Of a stretch of DNA of 64,000 nt, positions 10,905-21,978 are shown one piece after another. Location: positions 5,015,501 through 5,079,500 of the forward strand of contig JANTQA010000008.1 of assembly GCA_027625915.1 (NCBI GenBank). The letters are read 5' to 3'. Source of the stretch: Anaeramoeba flamelloides. Its lineage: Eukaryota > Metamonada > Anaeramoebidae. The notes beneath the pieces are model-generated. The model did no database searches. It was not told where the DNA came from and worked only from the letters and a program-made list of their open reading frames with translations. The first letter of the stretch is position 1; each line of letters starts with the position of its first letter. A program made the translations under genes and the position numbers.

Positions 10905-12480
10905 AAATCTTTTTTATTTATTTATTTATTGTGAGAAAGGAGTAATCGAAGAAAATTTACTAAATAAAAAAAGAGAAGAAGAAAAATAATTAAAACATTA
11001 AAGTAAAAAAATATTATATCATTTACATGACCAAATTAAAAATTATCCAGGTCCTTAAAGAGGAGGAGTAAAAACCTGATAGAAAGATTATTAATAATAA
11101 GATTCCACAAACTGTGATTAATAAATTGGTATTCCACGACTCGGAAAAGTGGGGTACTAAACCCCGTTCCAAAAATTTGGACACACCCAAAATCAAAATT
11201 AGGCAAAAAAACCCCCCAATTTATTGTATTTTTCCAAACCTAATATAAAACCACATTTAAATTACCTAGTATGAATGTTTTAATAAGTAATCATTTTAAC
11301 CCAAATAAAAGAAAAAAATATAAAACTCAAAAATAAAAACAGGTGTGTCCAAAATAATGAAACGAGCGAAACAAAAAATGTATTGGTAAATTTGTTAAAA
11401 TTTCACCAACAATTGTTTATCGATCAAATGATAAGATAATATCTACCAATTGTATGTGATTTTCAAATTAAAAAACTCAACACTAACCTTCTATCAACCA
11501 TTGAATAAAAATTTCGAGATCTAACGAAACAGATTACGTAACTGCAAAAAAGGAAATGAAAACAAAACAAAAAAGACAAAAAATGAAATTGTTTGTAAAA
11601 TAAAAAATCTTTCCAATTTGAATTTAAAGTACAGTAATGATGTTCTTTCCACTGTTTAAACTGTGTCCAATTTTTTGGAATCTAGTTTATGTACCCGAAT
11701 TTGTATATTTTTTTACTATTTTAGGAATTTTTTATTTTCTATTTTTTTTATTTTCATTTTTTCTTTATTACCTTAATTTTTCTAACCATAAGAGCTTTGA
11801 TGTAGAATTCTCGACAAGAAAAATAAATTTCGTAATTTTGATTAACCAGATTAAAGATCTTTTGAGTATTTTTTCGTAGGATAACATTTTTATATAAGTT
11901 TTTTTCTAAACTTTTTACTATTTTTTTTTTCCATTTGATTCTGATAAATATATATCTTTCACAATACCAAATAAAGTGATTTATATTTTCATAATATTGA
12001 GTACAATAATCACATTTTTTGCATTTTTCTTTTTTTTTTTAAAATGTAACATATTCTGATTTCTTTTTTAAGACATATGAGTATCTATTTAGTCCGCTCG
12101 TAAAAGTGCGAAATTTTAGAAAAGTAGTACTGGATTTAAATTTGAGATAGTTTTTTATTTTAAAGTTAAAGTTTTCATTTTTAATAATTGTAAAATATTC
12201 TTTAATTTTCCAACTTTGATTTTTTTTTAAAATATTAAAGTATTGTTTTTTTATCTTAATTTTTAATTTATTAATATTTTTTTTTTCCCAATATTTATTT
12301 CTTTGTTTGGATTATAATCAAATTTAATAAGTTTTGCCATTTTTTTATATTTTATTTTTTTAATTTTTTGGATAAATTTCCATTTTCTCAAGTTTACAAT
12401 CGCTTTAATGGGTAACAAGTTGAATTTAAATCTTTTTTAATCGTTTTTAAATATCAATTCTAACTAAAATAAAAAAAAAG
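10905..12480 (-). mobile_element. Decayed LINE, group B, interrupted by a 528-bp TIR element
   Basis: Read on the minus strand, positions 12014-11961 encode KCDYCTQYYENINHFIWYC, a C-x2-C-x8-H-x4-C knuckle like those at the C-terminus of LINE proteins. The element's 3' end lies near 10905 and shows an AAATAAATAAATA-type tail (TTATTTATTTATT on the plus strand). Related remnants lie at 2600-3170 and 30705-31260. The TIR element at 11160-11687 splits the 3' region. Comparison with the 30.7-kb copy (CTTAGTACCCTAATTT against CTA[insert]TATGTACCCGAATTT) shows the unoccupied site. Reading frames are extensively broken. The 5' limit near 12480 is approximate. Confidence 0.6.
11160..11687. mobile_element. 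528-bp TIR element, copy 2, nested in a LINE remnant
   Basis: The element runs from AACCCCGTTCCAAAAATTTG to CCAATTTTTTGGAATCTAGTT with TA on both sides. It is oriented opposite to the 5520 copy and in the same direction as the 27202 copy. The three copies differ by scattered substitutions and small indels, so none looks very recent. It interrupts a LINE remnant and is therefore younger than that LINE. In this orientation short coding-like stretches occur (for example MKRAKQKMYW near 11359) but the frame is broken. Confidence 0.75.
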
Positions 12481-13289
12481 AATTAAATAAAATATGAATA
12501 AAAATTAATTACGACTTTGATAACAATTCTGGGTAGAGGATTTATTGTGAAAGGTTAAATGTTCAAACAACAATTAATCTGTAAAAAGAGAAAATTTTGA
12601 AGAGAATAATTTTTTTTTTTTGTCATTCTAAAGAATTCCAATTATTTATTACCTAGAAATAGTAATAGAAGAAAAGGAATTCCAATCTAGGTTACTAAAA
12701 TAAAGTTAACAGTATATTAAAAAAATAATGAATAAGTGAAGTAACAAAAGTAAAGAAATAAAAAAAATAAATAAAAATCAAGAATAAGGAAAAATATATA
12801 AAAGTTATTGGAATCTATCAGTATTTACATTATTGGTGTTCCTAGGGGTTATTCAAATTGATTTCCTTATTCCTAAAAGTATATTGAGTTATATTGGTTT
12901 AAAGTATTCAACAGTGATAATATATAGTTATTTTAAGTTCATTTTCCCCAACAATTTGTTGGTATTATCTTTGAGACAACGATGTTATAATCAAAATATT
13001 TTGATTATTTTGAGATTACCTTTCGCTTGTCTTCATTTTTTTTTCTTATTTCTTACATTACAATCTGAAAAAGGCTAATTTCATCAATTTTTCTTTTGCA
13101 TACTATATAAACTAAATTTCATAATAAATTGCCCATTTTTTTTATTTGTTATTTTACTTTTTTTATATTATTTTTCGATTAAAAACAAATATTTCTAGTA
13201 TATAGAACAGAATATTAAAATAGTAATTTTTTATTTTAATAAATAACTTCAATTTATAAAAATATTTATTTTCAAAATTTGATTTTTAT
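12481..13289. other. Intergenic, nothing recognised
   Basis: No gene is supported. The open frame at 12833-13078 (81 codons, plus) gives a hydrophobic translation without a known domain and has no detectable partner exon. Homopolymer A runs are common at 12720-12790. Confidence 0.5.
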
Positions 13290-13980
13290 TAGTCCAATGA
13301 TTTTGAAATGGAGTTTATTTTGAATTTTGGTAATTTTTTCCAAGGTTATATATATATTTATTCAGACCATTTAAGGAGTATTTGAGTTTGACCATTAATT
13401 TTTAGAATTTCTTTTTATATAATAAACTTTGTTTTACACAAAGTTTCCCAATATTTTTTTACAAATATCATTTCTTTTTTATAATTAAACTTTGAAGAAT
13501 AAATAAGAAATAAGTAGAATAATATACATCAATGAATATTTAATATTTATAAGAAGTAAAACTAATATATGGATAGATTTTTTCAAAAAAAAAAAGATAA
13601 AACAAATAATTTTTGGGTAATTATTGAGAAAAACAACAATTTTCATTTTGATATCAACTTCAATTGAAAGATCCAAATAAAATTCCAATATAAATCAAGA
13701 TGATTTTTTCTAGAATCATTTCCAATGTTTTAAATACCTTAGAAGAGAATGTTTGGACTAATTTATCATCGATCTGACAATAAAAAAAAAATTAAAATGG
13801 ATTACTTTTTAAAAAAAAATCTAAAAAAAAGAAGAAAAAAGAAAAAAGCAAAATGAGAAAAAATGATTTTGATCTTAAAAATTTAATTTTAAAAGAATAC
13901 TGAATAAAATCACACAAAACCCACTTCCAATAACATTCTAAAGAGAGTCCAAAATTTTGAAAAATGGTTTATTTTAAATA
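13290..13980. repeat. Dispersed repeat E, copy 1 (~690 bp)
   Basis: The ends look related in inverted orientation: ATTTTGAAATGGAGTTTATT on the left (about 13301-13320) and CAAAATTTTGAAAAATGGTT on the right (about 13951-13970). The interior shares ordered blocks with 16440-17010, including AATAAATAAGAAATAA-type sequence, TTGAGAAAAACAA followed by CAATTTTCATTTTGAT, and GATCCAAAT.AAATT. No intact frame is present. It is probably a decayed DNA transposon, with class uncertain. Confidence 0.45.
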
Positions 13981-14234
13981 TTATGTTCTTTGATCAATTC
14001 TCTGAAAATTTTGAAAAATTAGGGAAGAAAAAAAAAAAAAAAAAATGTATTTTCAATCAGACAAAAACAAAATCAAAATAAAAAGAAAAAATAAAACTTT
14101 CTAAAAGAAAAACTATTCAACTAAAAAAATAATTCAATATTTTATCGAAGTTTTTCTACCAAATTCAATAGGAATTAAGAATATATTGAAAAAAAACATT
14201 AAAAAAAAATATGGGGAAAAAACAAAATGGATCC

Positions 14235-15411
14235 TTAACAATATACCCAATAAGATAACCCCAAACAGAATAAACAGGCAGTTGTACAAGAAATAAAATT
14301 CACCCAATTATTAGATAATATATTAAGACCTGTAATTGTTATAGTTGTTGGAGATCTAAGCTTTACAATCTTGTTTTTCACTGTACAAAATAAAGTAGGC
14401 TCTAATGTCGCTCCAAGAATTGAATCAACAAGAGAACCGAAAAACCCAGTCAAAACACAAATAATGACAAATGGCCATTGGCTTTTGTAATTGTTATACA
14501 TGACGTTTTGATGGTTAATTAATCCATAGTGGTAAAGCAAGTAATGAATATAAAAATTCATTCCAATTGCAAACCCTCCAAATAATGAGGCGGAAAAGCC
14601 TAACAAAGAAACTGCACCATTAGTCCCCCTCATAACCTTTTTCCAAGGTTTTGTTATTAACCTAATTATTAAGATTTTAGAAGATTGTTAAATGTTTGAT
14701 TTGTTTGTTTTTTTTTTTTTTTTTTTTCATAAAAAACAAAAAAGAAAAAAGAAATAAAAAATGATTGTTTTTTTTGAAAAGATCTTTGATATTTGGGTAT
14801 TAAGAAAAGTCAATTTTGAGAAAAGAATTGTCTGTAGCTTTTTTTTCCAAAAAATAAGAAAAAAATAAGGGATCAACAAAATAGAGAAAAAAATGCACTC
14901 ATCTCACAAAATAAAAAAAAAAAAAGAAAAAATGAGAATTAAATTACCTTGGAAGACCTTTGCTTGCGATTCCAATCTCTGAAGAAAGAGTGTCAGCTAA
15001 GGCTGAGCAGTAAAATCCAGCAAATATTGATATAACGATCGAAGAGATTTTGTTTGTGTTAAAATCCAGATAATAAGTATCATTCTTGAAATATTTTAAC
15101 GTTAATAAACAGACCAATGGTGGTATAGATCCCCCGTTTGATAAAACCTGCTTGTAATTTCGATTACCAGATGGCTTATAATGGTCTTCTGTTTGTTTTT
15201 TAATTTTAACATTTAGTTTTGTGGCATAAACTGAAAAGAAAAAAAATGTTATAATGATGGTTGTAAATAAATATGAGCACATTGTTGAAAAAAAGCCTGT
15301 GAAAAATGCAAGAATTGAAGCACCATATGTAAGCTTTTTTCTTTTGTAACCATAAAAAGCAATTATTCCTGGTATTGTAATACTAATAAAAATCCGAAGT
15401 AATGAAATCAT
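14235..15411 (-). CDS. TMEM19: TMEM19-like DUF92 membrane protein, two exons
   Basis: Exon 1 is 15411-14948 and exon 2 is 14661-14235, joined in phase 2 (CCA-AG|G) across a 286-bp GTAATT…TAG intron. The product is 296 aa; human TMEM19 has 336. Exon 1 encodes SNGGSIPPLVCLL and ends ADTLSSEIGIASKGLPR. Exon 2 starts LITKPWKKVMRGTNGAV and contains GFFGSLVDSILGAT. These correspond to the family's 'NGAVPTELALL', 'GDTWASEVG', 'PRLITTWEKVPVGTNGGV' and 'GLLGSIVDSYLGAT' segments. Five to seven hydrophobic segments span the protein, consistent with an integral membrane protein. The family's role is poorly defined; some DUF92 members are isoprenoid phosphate kinases. The start is uncertain. The first in-frame ATG is at 15411, but the frame stays open to a TTG at 15480 and on up to a TAG-TGA pair at about 15522-15527, so an upstream exon is possible. 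Confidence 0.85.
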
Positions 15412-16439
15412 GACAAAGAAAATTGAAACTTGATATAAAAACAAAAAAATGGCAATCTTTACTATTTTTTTTTGTTCCAAAGAATTAGAAGTAGAATTAG
15501 TTGAAGAAATTCACTAGAGTTTTGAAGAGAATGAGATATTGGAAATTATGTTATTAGTACAACTCATTTCTTAACAAAGAAATAAACTTTTTTTGTGTTT
15601 ACTTAAGGTGGTAAGGACATTTTACCAATATTAAAGGGACACAGTTTATTATGAAACTGAATGATTCAAATCATATTCTTTAACTAAATAAACTAAAAAA
15701 TAATTAAATATGAGTGTGTCACATATCTTTGTATAATACATTTTCATACTATTTAAAAAAGTGATATCAAAAAAAAGAAAAAATTTATCAAGAAAAAATA
15801 AATAAAAAATAATCATTTCTTGATCTGATCTTTGAACTTTGGTACAATTAAATTTCCTTTATTCGGTTTTAATATTTAATTGTTCAGGGAAATACCTTTT
15901 GTTTGAAAAATTTTTGAGAAACAAATTACTTATAATTTCTAAAGAATTCCCTAAATAGATTTTAATCCCGATTTTCAGTTGATTTGTCTAATTCTGGTTT
16001 TGTTTACGAAAAGATGATATTTTTTGAATTTTTCTTCAGAAATAAATTTTTATTAAATATATTTGTTTGATTTTATCAAATATTTAATCTTTATTTCAAT
16101 GGAAAACACGGCATAATTAAAAATAGAGATTATAATTTTTTTCTTAATTTTTTCAATTTCTTTTGGGTGGAATCCTCTGTAAGTTTTTTTTTGATTTCGA
16201 GAATTAATCGCTTTACTTTAATTTTTGGATTATTATTCGTTGTTATAGGCTTATTTTGAGAAAAGAATATTAAAAGTCAATTTGTAAAATTATGTATTGT
16301 AAAATAACAGTGAATAGTTATGGGGACCAAAAAATCCATGAAAATGAATTGTTAGGATTTATTCAAATTAACATTTTACAGAAAATAAATCTTTGAAAAT
16401 TGATTTTGGTTGAATTTATTTTTTTTTACATTTGTAATT

Positions 16440-17010
16440 TCAAAAAAATTATATGGAACAGTGATCTAAACTTTCTTTCAGTCAAAGTGGCCCAACAATT
16501 TTTTCAAATATTAAATATTTTTTATAAAATGACTTTGGAGATTAAATAAGAAATAATTAGTATAACTAACATCAAGTAATAGTTAATATCGGCCTGAAAC
16601 AAAACCAATAAATGAATATATTTTCTTAATAATTGAAAAAGTCAAATTCTTAGGGGAAGAAAATTGAGAAAAACAATAACAATTTTCATTTTGATCTATT
16701 ATTGAAGATCCAAATGAAATTTCATTAGATATCAATATAGTTTCTCTACAATCATTTTTACTTTGTCAATATTACAATATAATTAACGCTAGAATAACAG
16801 ATTTTTACTAAGTGAAGATCGGTCTTGCAATAAAAAAAAAAGAATTAAGTGTAAAAAAAAATGAAAAGAAAAAATGAAAAAGTCAGAAACAATTATTTCA
16901 ATTTTGGAATTTCCGAAATAACTTTATTTTATCTTCTAATATCCATAAAAACATTTTAAACACATGTAATTATCTCATTAAACTACCCAAATTTGACTTA
17001 AAAATGGTTT
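16440..17010. repeat. Dispersed repeat E, copy 2
   Basis: Ordered similarity to 13440-13980: CAAAGT..CCCAA.A.TTTTTT near the start, AAATAAGAAATAA.TAG.ATAA next, then AATTGAGAAAAACAATAAC with CAATTTTCATTTTGATC, and ATCGGTCTTGCAATAAAAAA at the position where copy 1 has ATCGATCTGACAATAAAAAA. It is non-coding and diverged by many substitutions and indels. The limits are approximate. Confidence 0.45.
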
Positions 17011-17869
17011 AACATCTTGTTTGATCTTCTAAAAGAAAATATTTGTTTAAAGAGATCACCCTCAAAGGGATTTATATATATATATATTATAAAAAAAAAA
17101 CACCTTATTTATTAGTTGAACTAAAAAATAACAAAATATAATTTGTTTTTAAGAATGTTCCGTTGAATAAAAAAAAATAATTTTTTATTAATTTATACAT
17201 AAAAAACTAAACAAAAAAGAAAGAAAGAAAAGAAAGTGAAATTTTTATTAATAATAAATATTTTTAATAATCAAAAAATATTTTTTTTCTAATCTCAGAA
17301 TTATTATTAAATAGATGAGAATTTATTTTTAGATAGGTAAGCTTGAATAAATTGTACCAATACACTATTTTTCCACCAAAAGAGTCCAATTATCATGAAT
17401 TAATTACACAGATATAAATGATTTGAATAATATTAGTAAAAAAAAAAAAATTGCGGAAATATCAAAATTGAAATCATTTTTTCTCACTTTTTCATTTTTT
17501 TTTTCTTTTTCATTTTTTTAATACCTAATTGTTTTGAAAAAAATTTTTTATTACAAGATTTATAGTCGCGTGGTAAAACGGTGTTATTTTAAGGTTAACT
17601 ACAATAGTGAAAATGATTGTAGACAAATGATATTGGTTTCTATTTGATTTTTTAAGATAATTTCTTGAAGATCAAATTAAGCATTGTTGTTTTTCTCTAT
17701 ATAATCAAATAAAAAAATCAGGTATTTTGTTTTTTAAGAAAATATATGTTGATTGATTTTATTTGCTTTATATGAATACTAATAATTCTCTGATGTTTAT
17801 TATTATACTTATTTCTTATTTATTTGTATCAAGCCAATTACAATAAATAATTGATATTTAGAATTTTTT

Positions 17870-18650
17870 TTTGGCGCTCTGAGAGAAAAATAGTTCAAAA
17901 ATAATTAAAAAATTATCTTTAAAAGGGATCATGATTGTATTACCAATTTGAAAAATAATACTACAAAAAATCTTTGTTTTCTCTCACAAAATTACCATAA
18001 TAAGAAACCATTTCTTTAAAAATTATATAACATTTTGTTATTTTCATGGAAGATTGTTTTATAAGTATTTATCACAGATTCTTATCAAAAAAATATTTTC
18101 GAATTATTGGATTAGAATTATTTTTTTCTAATTTTACAAATTTTTGTTTTTTCTTTTTTAAATTTTTGTTTTTCTTTACTTTTTCTTTTGTATTTCTTTT
18201 TTTCTTTTTTTATTTCTGTTTTTTTTTGAGTTTTCATTTTTTTTCTTTTTTTTTTTTGCAAAAAGATCAAGCGGAAAAAAAAAAAAATATCTTTGAAATA
18301 AAAAATAAACTTGAAGAAAATTAAGATTGATCATATAATATATTTTTTAAAATTTATATATTCATTATGAAATAAAATTTCTGCTTTTCAATCTTTTTTT
18401 TATTTGAAAGTTCAGTAATAAAAAATCCATAATACTCATTTCAAAAATTGTGATTGAAAATTTTTTAAGGTTCTTAATTGTTTTTTTTTTAATAAATATC
18501 AAGGTTTTATATATTTATACCAATTTAAAAGTGAATTATAAATCATATTTTACTATTAATTGTTCTTGAATCCAAAAGGATCAATTTTTTTTTTGAATTT
18601 ATTTTTTCAGGTGATTCACAATTTTTGAAATAGATTTTAGTAATTCAAAA
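17870..18650. repeat. Copy 2 of the 4.6-kb dispersed repeat
   Basis: Blocks shared with 4600-5160 in the same order include AAAGTTCAGTAATAAAAAAT (about 18409), CATTTCAAAAATTGTGATT (about 18438), AAGTGAATTATAAATCA (about 18531) and GTTCTTGAAT (about 18563). A T-rich tract at 18120-18250 gives a spurious poly-Phe open frame. Class unknown. Confidence 0.45.
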
Positions 18651-19056
18651 ACTAGTGATGAGAATTTTTAATTTAGTTGGATAACAATAAATTTTCTTTC
18701 GAGAATTGTGTTAATAAAATTAATATTATGTATTGAATTACAAAAAGAATATTTAATGGAAATGAATTTAATATTAACCCACCAAAATAAAAAAAAATAT
18801 TATAAAAAAAAAATCTCATATTCACTTTTAATTAATTCATTTTATTTTATTTTTTCCATAAAAGTTTAATTAAAAATACAAATAAAAGTAAAATTTTTCT
18901 TTTATTTTTTTTGGATATTTATACTTTTAAGTGTTATTATAATATTTAAAAAACTATTGCATATTTAAATTCCAGTGACACTTGTAATCACATGACTCCC
19001 TAAATGCGAAAATTCAAATAACCATAAAAAAATTGAAAAATCAAAAAAAAAAAAAA

Positions 19057-21978
19057 TTAATTATTTTTCCTAAAATCATACTTTGTAACAGGACACATAT
19101 AATCCTTTTCAAAACAATACAAATGAGCTATTTTGCCGTTTGGGAACCTAGCAAAAATAGCTAACCCGATTCTTTTTTTACAAACGTCACATATAGTTGA
19201 ACTTTTGATCAGTGAAGATTGGTTGTTAACCGTTTGCAGCTCATCTTGTGAATGCAAGTATTCCATTTTCCTTAAATTATTGATTAATGAAGATTCTTTG
19301 AGTTGATGTACTGATTCGCGAATGGACGAGTTGAAAAAATTCGCAAAATCTTTCAATGGCAAATTTTTAGGGAAAATTTGGAACACCTTTAACGGATCCA
19401 AATCTTGGGGATAGGTATTTATTAATTTTAAGGCCTTTTTGACGTTTGGGTTATTTTCATTACTGTTTTGCCCCGATTTGACATTTAATAGATAATCCAA
19501 ATAAGACAACAATTTTTTTTCTTTAATTATCGGATCTTTGTCTTGTAAATATTTTTTCAAAATTTTTTTATTTTTGATTTTTTTCAATAAAATTTTGATT
19601 GCTGCCATATATTGTTCCAATTTGTCTAATAGTAAAACTTGTTCTTCATAAAGTTCAGTATTTTCAATTTTGGAAAATAATAATTCGGGGTTATATTTCG
19701 TTGAAGTTTTTAACAGATTGTTTAATTTTATTATAAGTTCACTGACATTACGCTTATTCGTAATAGTGTTAATATTGTTAATACTATTATTGTCTCCAAG
19801 GAGCGATTCGGATTTGTTAATTAACAAAAGGTAATTATCTATATAACTGATGGCGAGCTCCGTGTGGTATTTCCCCTGTTCCGTTTTTTCCACATTTACA
19901 ATAAATTCGATAAAAAGCAATTTCAGTTTCTCATTCCCATATTTTTTTAAAAAATTGATTACTTTATTTGGCGGCAATGGCTTTTTCCTTTTTTTTGTGA
20001 AAATGACGATGCCCTTGTCGGGAGCCCTTGCCAACACCCACATCGAATAGCGCCATATTAGCATAATATTATCGCTGTCGCAGTTTTTAGATAGCAGCTC
20101 GATGGTTGACTTTAATGGGTCAACATTCTTTTGCGCATAATTGCCATTGCCCAAGTTTGACCAAATTTCCAATGCCTCCTGATACATTTTCACGCCCTTG
20201 AAGATCAGGGCCAATTGGTGGTAGAGCTTTTTATTCATCAAATACTTTTGGCATTGCTTTAATGAAGCGTTGTGTGCCTTTGACAAAAAGAGATTGAGCT
20301 TTTTGGGGTAGTGCTCTGCATAGAGCAGCATCAGGGTTGTGTCGATGCTTGCTTTTAAATCTTCGTTCTCTGTTTTCCTGTTGCTCTCCAAATATTTGAG
20401 CAACAGCGATCGGAACTTCTCCAGATGGTTCTCGACGGTATCCGTTTTGTTGTCGATCGTCTCCAATTGCCTTTTCTGGTAGAGACAATTCTCAATGAAC
20501 GTCAGAATCGTGGATTTTGAAATGCTAAACGAATTCGTCGGCTGGTATTCGCCCAGTTGGCTGCTAAAGCCCGGCAATAACGAAATTAATTCCCTGGGAT
20601 CCAACAAGCCCTTTTGAAACGATTCAAATGCCAAGTTGAATTCCATTTTTTCCAAATATTTGAACCCGATTTTGATTTGGATCTTTCTCAATTGCTTCTT
20701 ATGCTCATTCTCCGTTTGGTTTGGGTTCTCGTTATATTCAAACAACTCGATGGCTTTTTCGTATTCACCCGAATCGATCATTTGTAAAACTTGTGTAAAG
20801 ATTGGAACTTTTTCTAATACAAACAGCCCCGCCTTTGTACGGAGAATGATCTTAAATTTTGATGTCGAAATCGATCGCACATCTGTTAAAGATAATTCTT
20901 GTAACAATTGCTGATCATAAAATGTGTGTATAGTAATTTTCTTTGGAAGGATTCCAATAACATATGGCGAAAAACAGTCTTGTTTTTTTTTTTTTTTGAT
21001 TTTTTTAGGTTGTGTTTTGTTTTTTTAGTTTTTGTGATTTTTGAGTTGTGGTTGATTAATTTGATTTTTTATAGGTTTTTTTTTTTGTTTTTCGTTTTTC
21101 ATTTTTCATTTTTTGTTTTTTTTTTTTTGTTTTTTGTTTTTCGTTTTTTGTTTTTTGTTTTTTGTTTTTTGTTTTTGGTGTTTTGTTTGTGGTTAGTAAA
21201 GAACAATTTTTTGTTGATTAAAAATTTGTTTTCTTTCTCAAGATTAGATCAATTACTTACTCACGATTTTTGGTTTGCTGTCCCATAATAAAGTACTTCT
21301 AACTGGAGCACCACTTTGGTTGATACAAATTCCTAGATTTAAATTGGACATGTCGTCTACAATCAAAAACTCTTTGAACTTTTTTAAAAATGCTATTTGT
21401 AGATTAATCTTTGGGTTAATTTTTAAATCATTAACTTCGCCACTAGGGTAAGTAATAATTGAATAACCACGGCCTTTAAAGCCACAGCAGATGGTGGTGT
21501 CGTACCAACGAACAACCGTTGGGCATTCCGAGATTTCAAATGATTTAATTTTCTGATAGGCACCTAATTTTGTTCTTCTTTCATAAATGAATAATTTCCG
21601 ATTTAAACAAGCCATCACCCGATCGTTTTCATCACATTCGTCAACACAGATTAAGACCACTTTATTTTCTTGGATTGTGTTGACGATTTTGAGTTGCGAA
21701 ATGTCGATAAATTTTAAAGAATTTGAAACATTAAGAAAAATGCTATTGTTCTTAATTAAGATCTGTTCCACATTCTTCTTCCCTTTCACAAGCTTTGTCT
21801 CAAGTAACTTTGAACAACTGAAATTTAAATTGCTATTGATTTCTCTTTTTGTAATGTTATACGTGATTAAATTGCTATCGTTCGTTCCTAAAAATATGAG
21901 GTTCTCTTTAAAGACAGCAACAGATTGAACTTTTTTGATTGGAATACCTAATTTAAAAAGACCAAAAGCTTTAGACAT
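19057..21978 (-). CDS. VPS39: VPS39/Vam6, HOPS tethering complex subunit, two exons
   Basis: Exon 1 is 21978-21261 (ATG start) and exon 2 is 20978-19057. They join in phase 1 (GTG-A|AC) across a 282-bp GTAAGT…AAG intron, giving 879 aa, close to human VPS39 (886). Residues 1 to about 260 form the N-terminal citron-homology (CNH) region, reaching across the splice at SPYVIGILPKKITIHTF, which matches the family's 'PPYVLALLSQSVEVRSL'. An alpha-solenoid follows. The C-terminal zinc-binding domain has C836-x2-C839, PNG at 852-854, H858-x2-C861 and CPVT from 868; CKKRIGLAIFARFPNG closely resembles VPS39 rather than TGFBRAP1/VPS3. In HOPS this subunit binds Rab7/Ypt7 and promotes late endosome-lysosome fusion. 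The central part (about 20100-20750) is noticeably richer in G+C than anything else in the window. The stop is TAA. Confidence 0.93.
20979..21260 (-). other. VPS39 intron with TTTTTTG/TTTTTTC tandem low-complexity tract
   Basis: A 282-bp intron, donor GTAAGTAATT and acceptor CAAG. On the plus strand 20982-21185 is a near-continuous array of T runs broken by single G or C residues (units such as TTTTTTG and TTTTTTC), so the transcript carries an A-rich purine-biased array with isolated C residues. The array gives spurious poly-Phe frames on the plus strand. Protein continuity across it is strong, so it is intronic. Confidence 0.8.

Larger units (their letters stand above)
15412..19056. other. 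Intergenic between the TMEM19-like gene and VPS39
   Basis: The two neighbouring genes are on the same strand and are separated by about 3.6 kb of repeats and low-complexity DNA. Dispersed repeat E (about 16440-17010) and the second copy of the 4.6-kb repeat (about 17870-18650) lie here. A short (TA)n tract is at about 17070-17089. The open frame at 18046-18324 is a poly-Phe reading of T-rich sequence. Confidence 0.5.

Noticed and set aside
12833-13078. 81-codon open frame
   Set aside because: No domain, no flanking exons, and a hydrophobic AT-driven composition.
17556-17620. tRNA-like D-arm (TAGTCGCGTGGTAAAACGG)
   Set aside because: It resembles an internal A box, but no T-arm (GGTTCGA-type) follows at a proper distance and no acceptor stem pairs. 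No tRNA is called.
18046-18324. 92-codon open frame rich in Phe
   Set aside because: It is a reading of T runs inside a dispersed repeat.
20231-20488. 85-codon frame on the minus strand inside VPS39
   Set aside because: Alternative frame of the locally GC-richer VPS39 exon. The VPS39 frame is supported by homology throughout.
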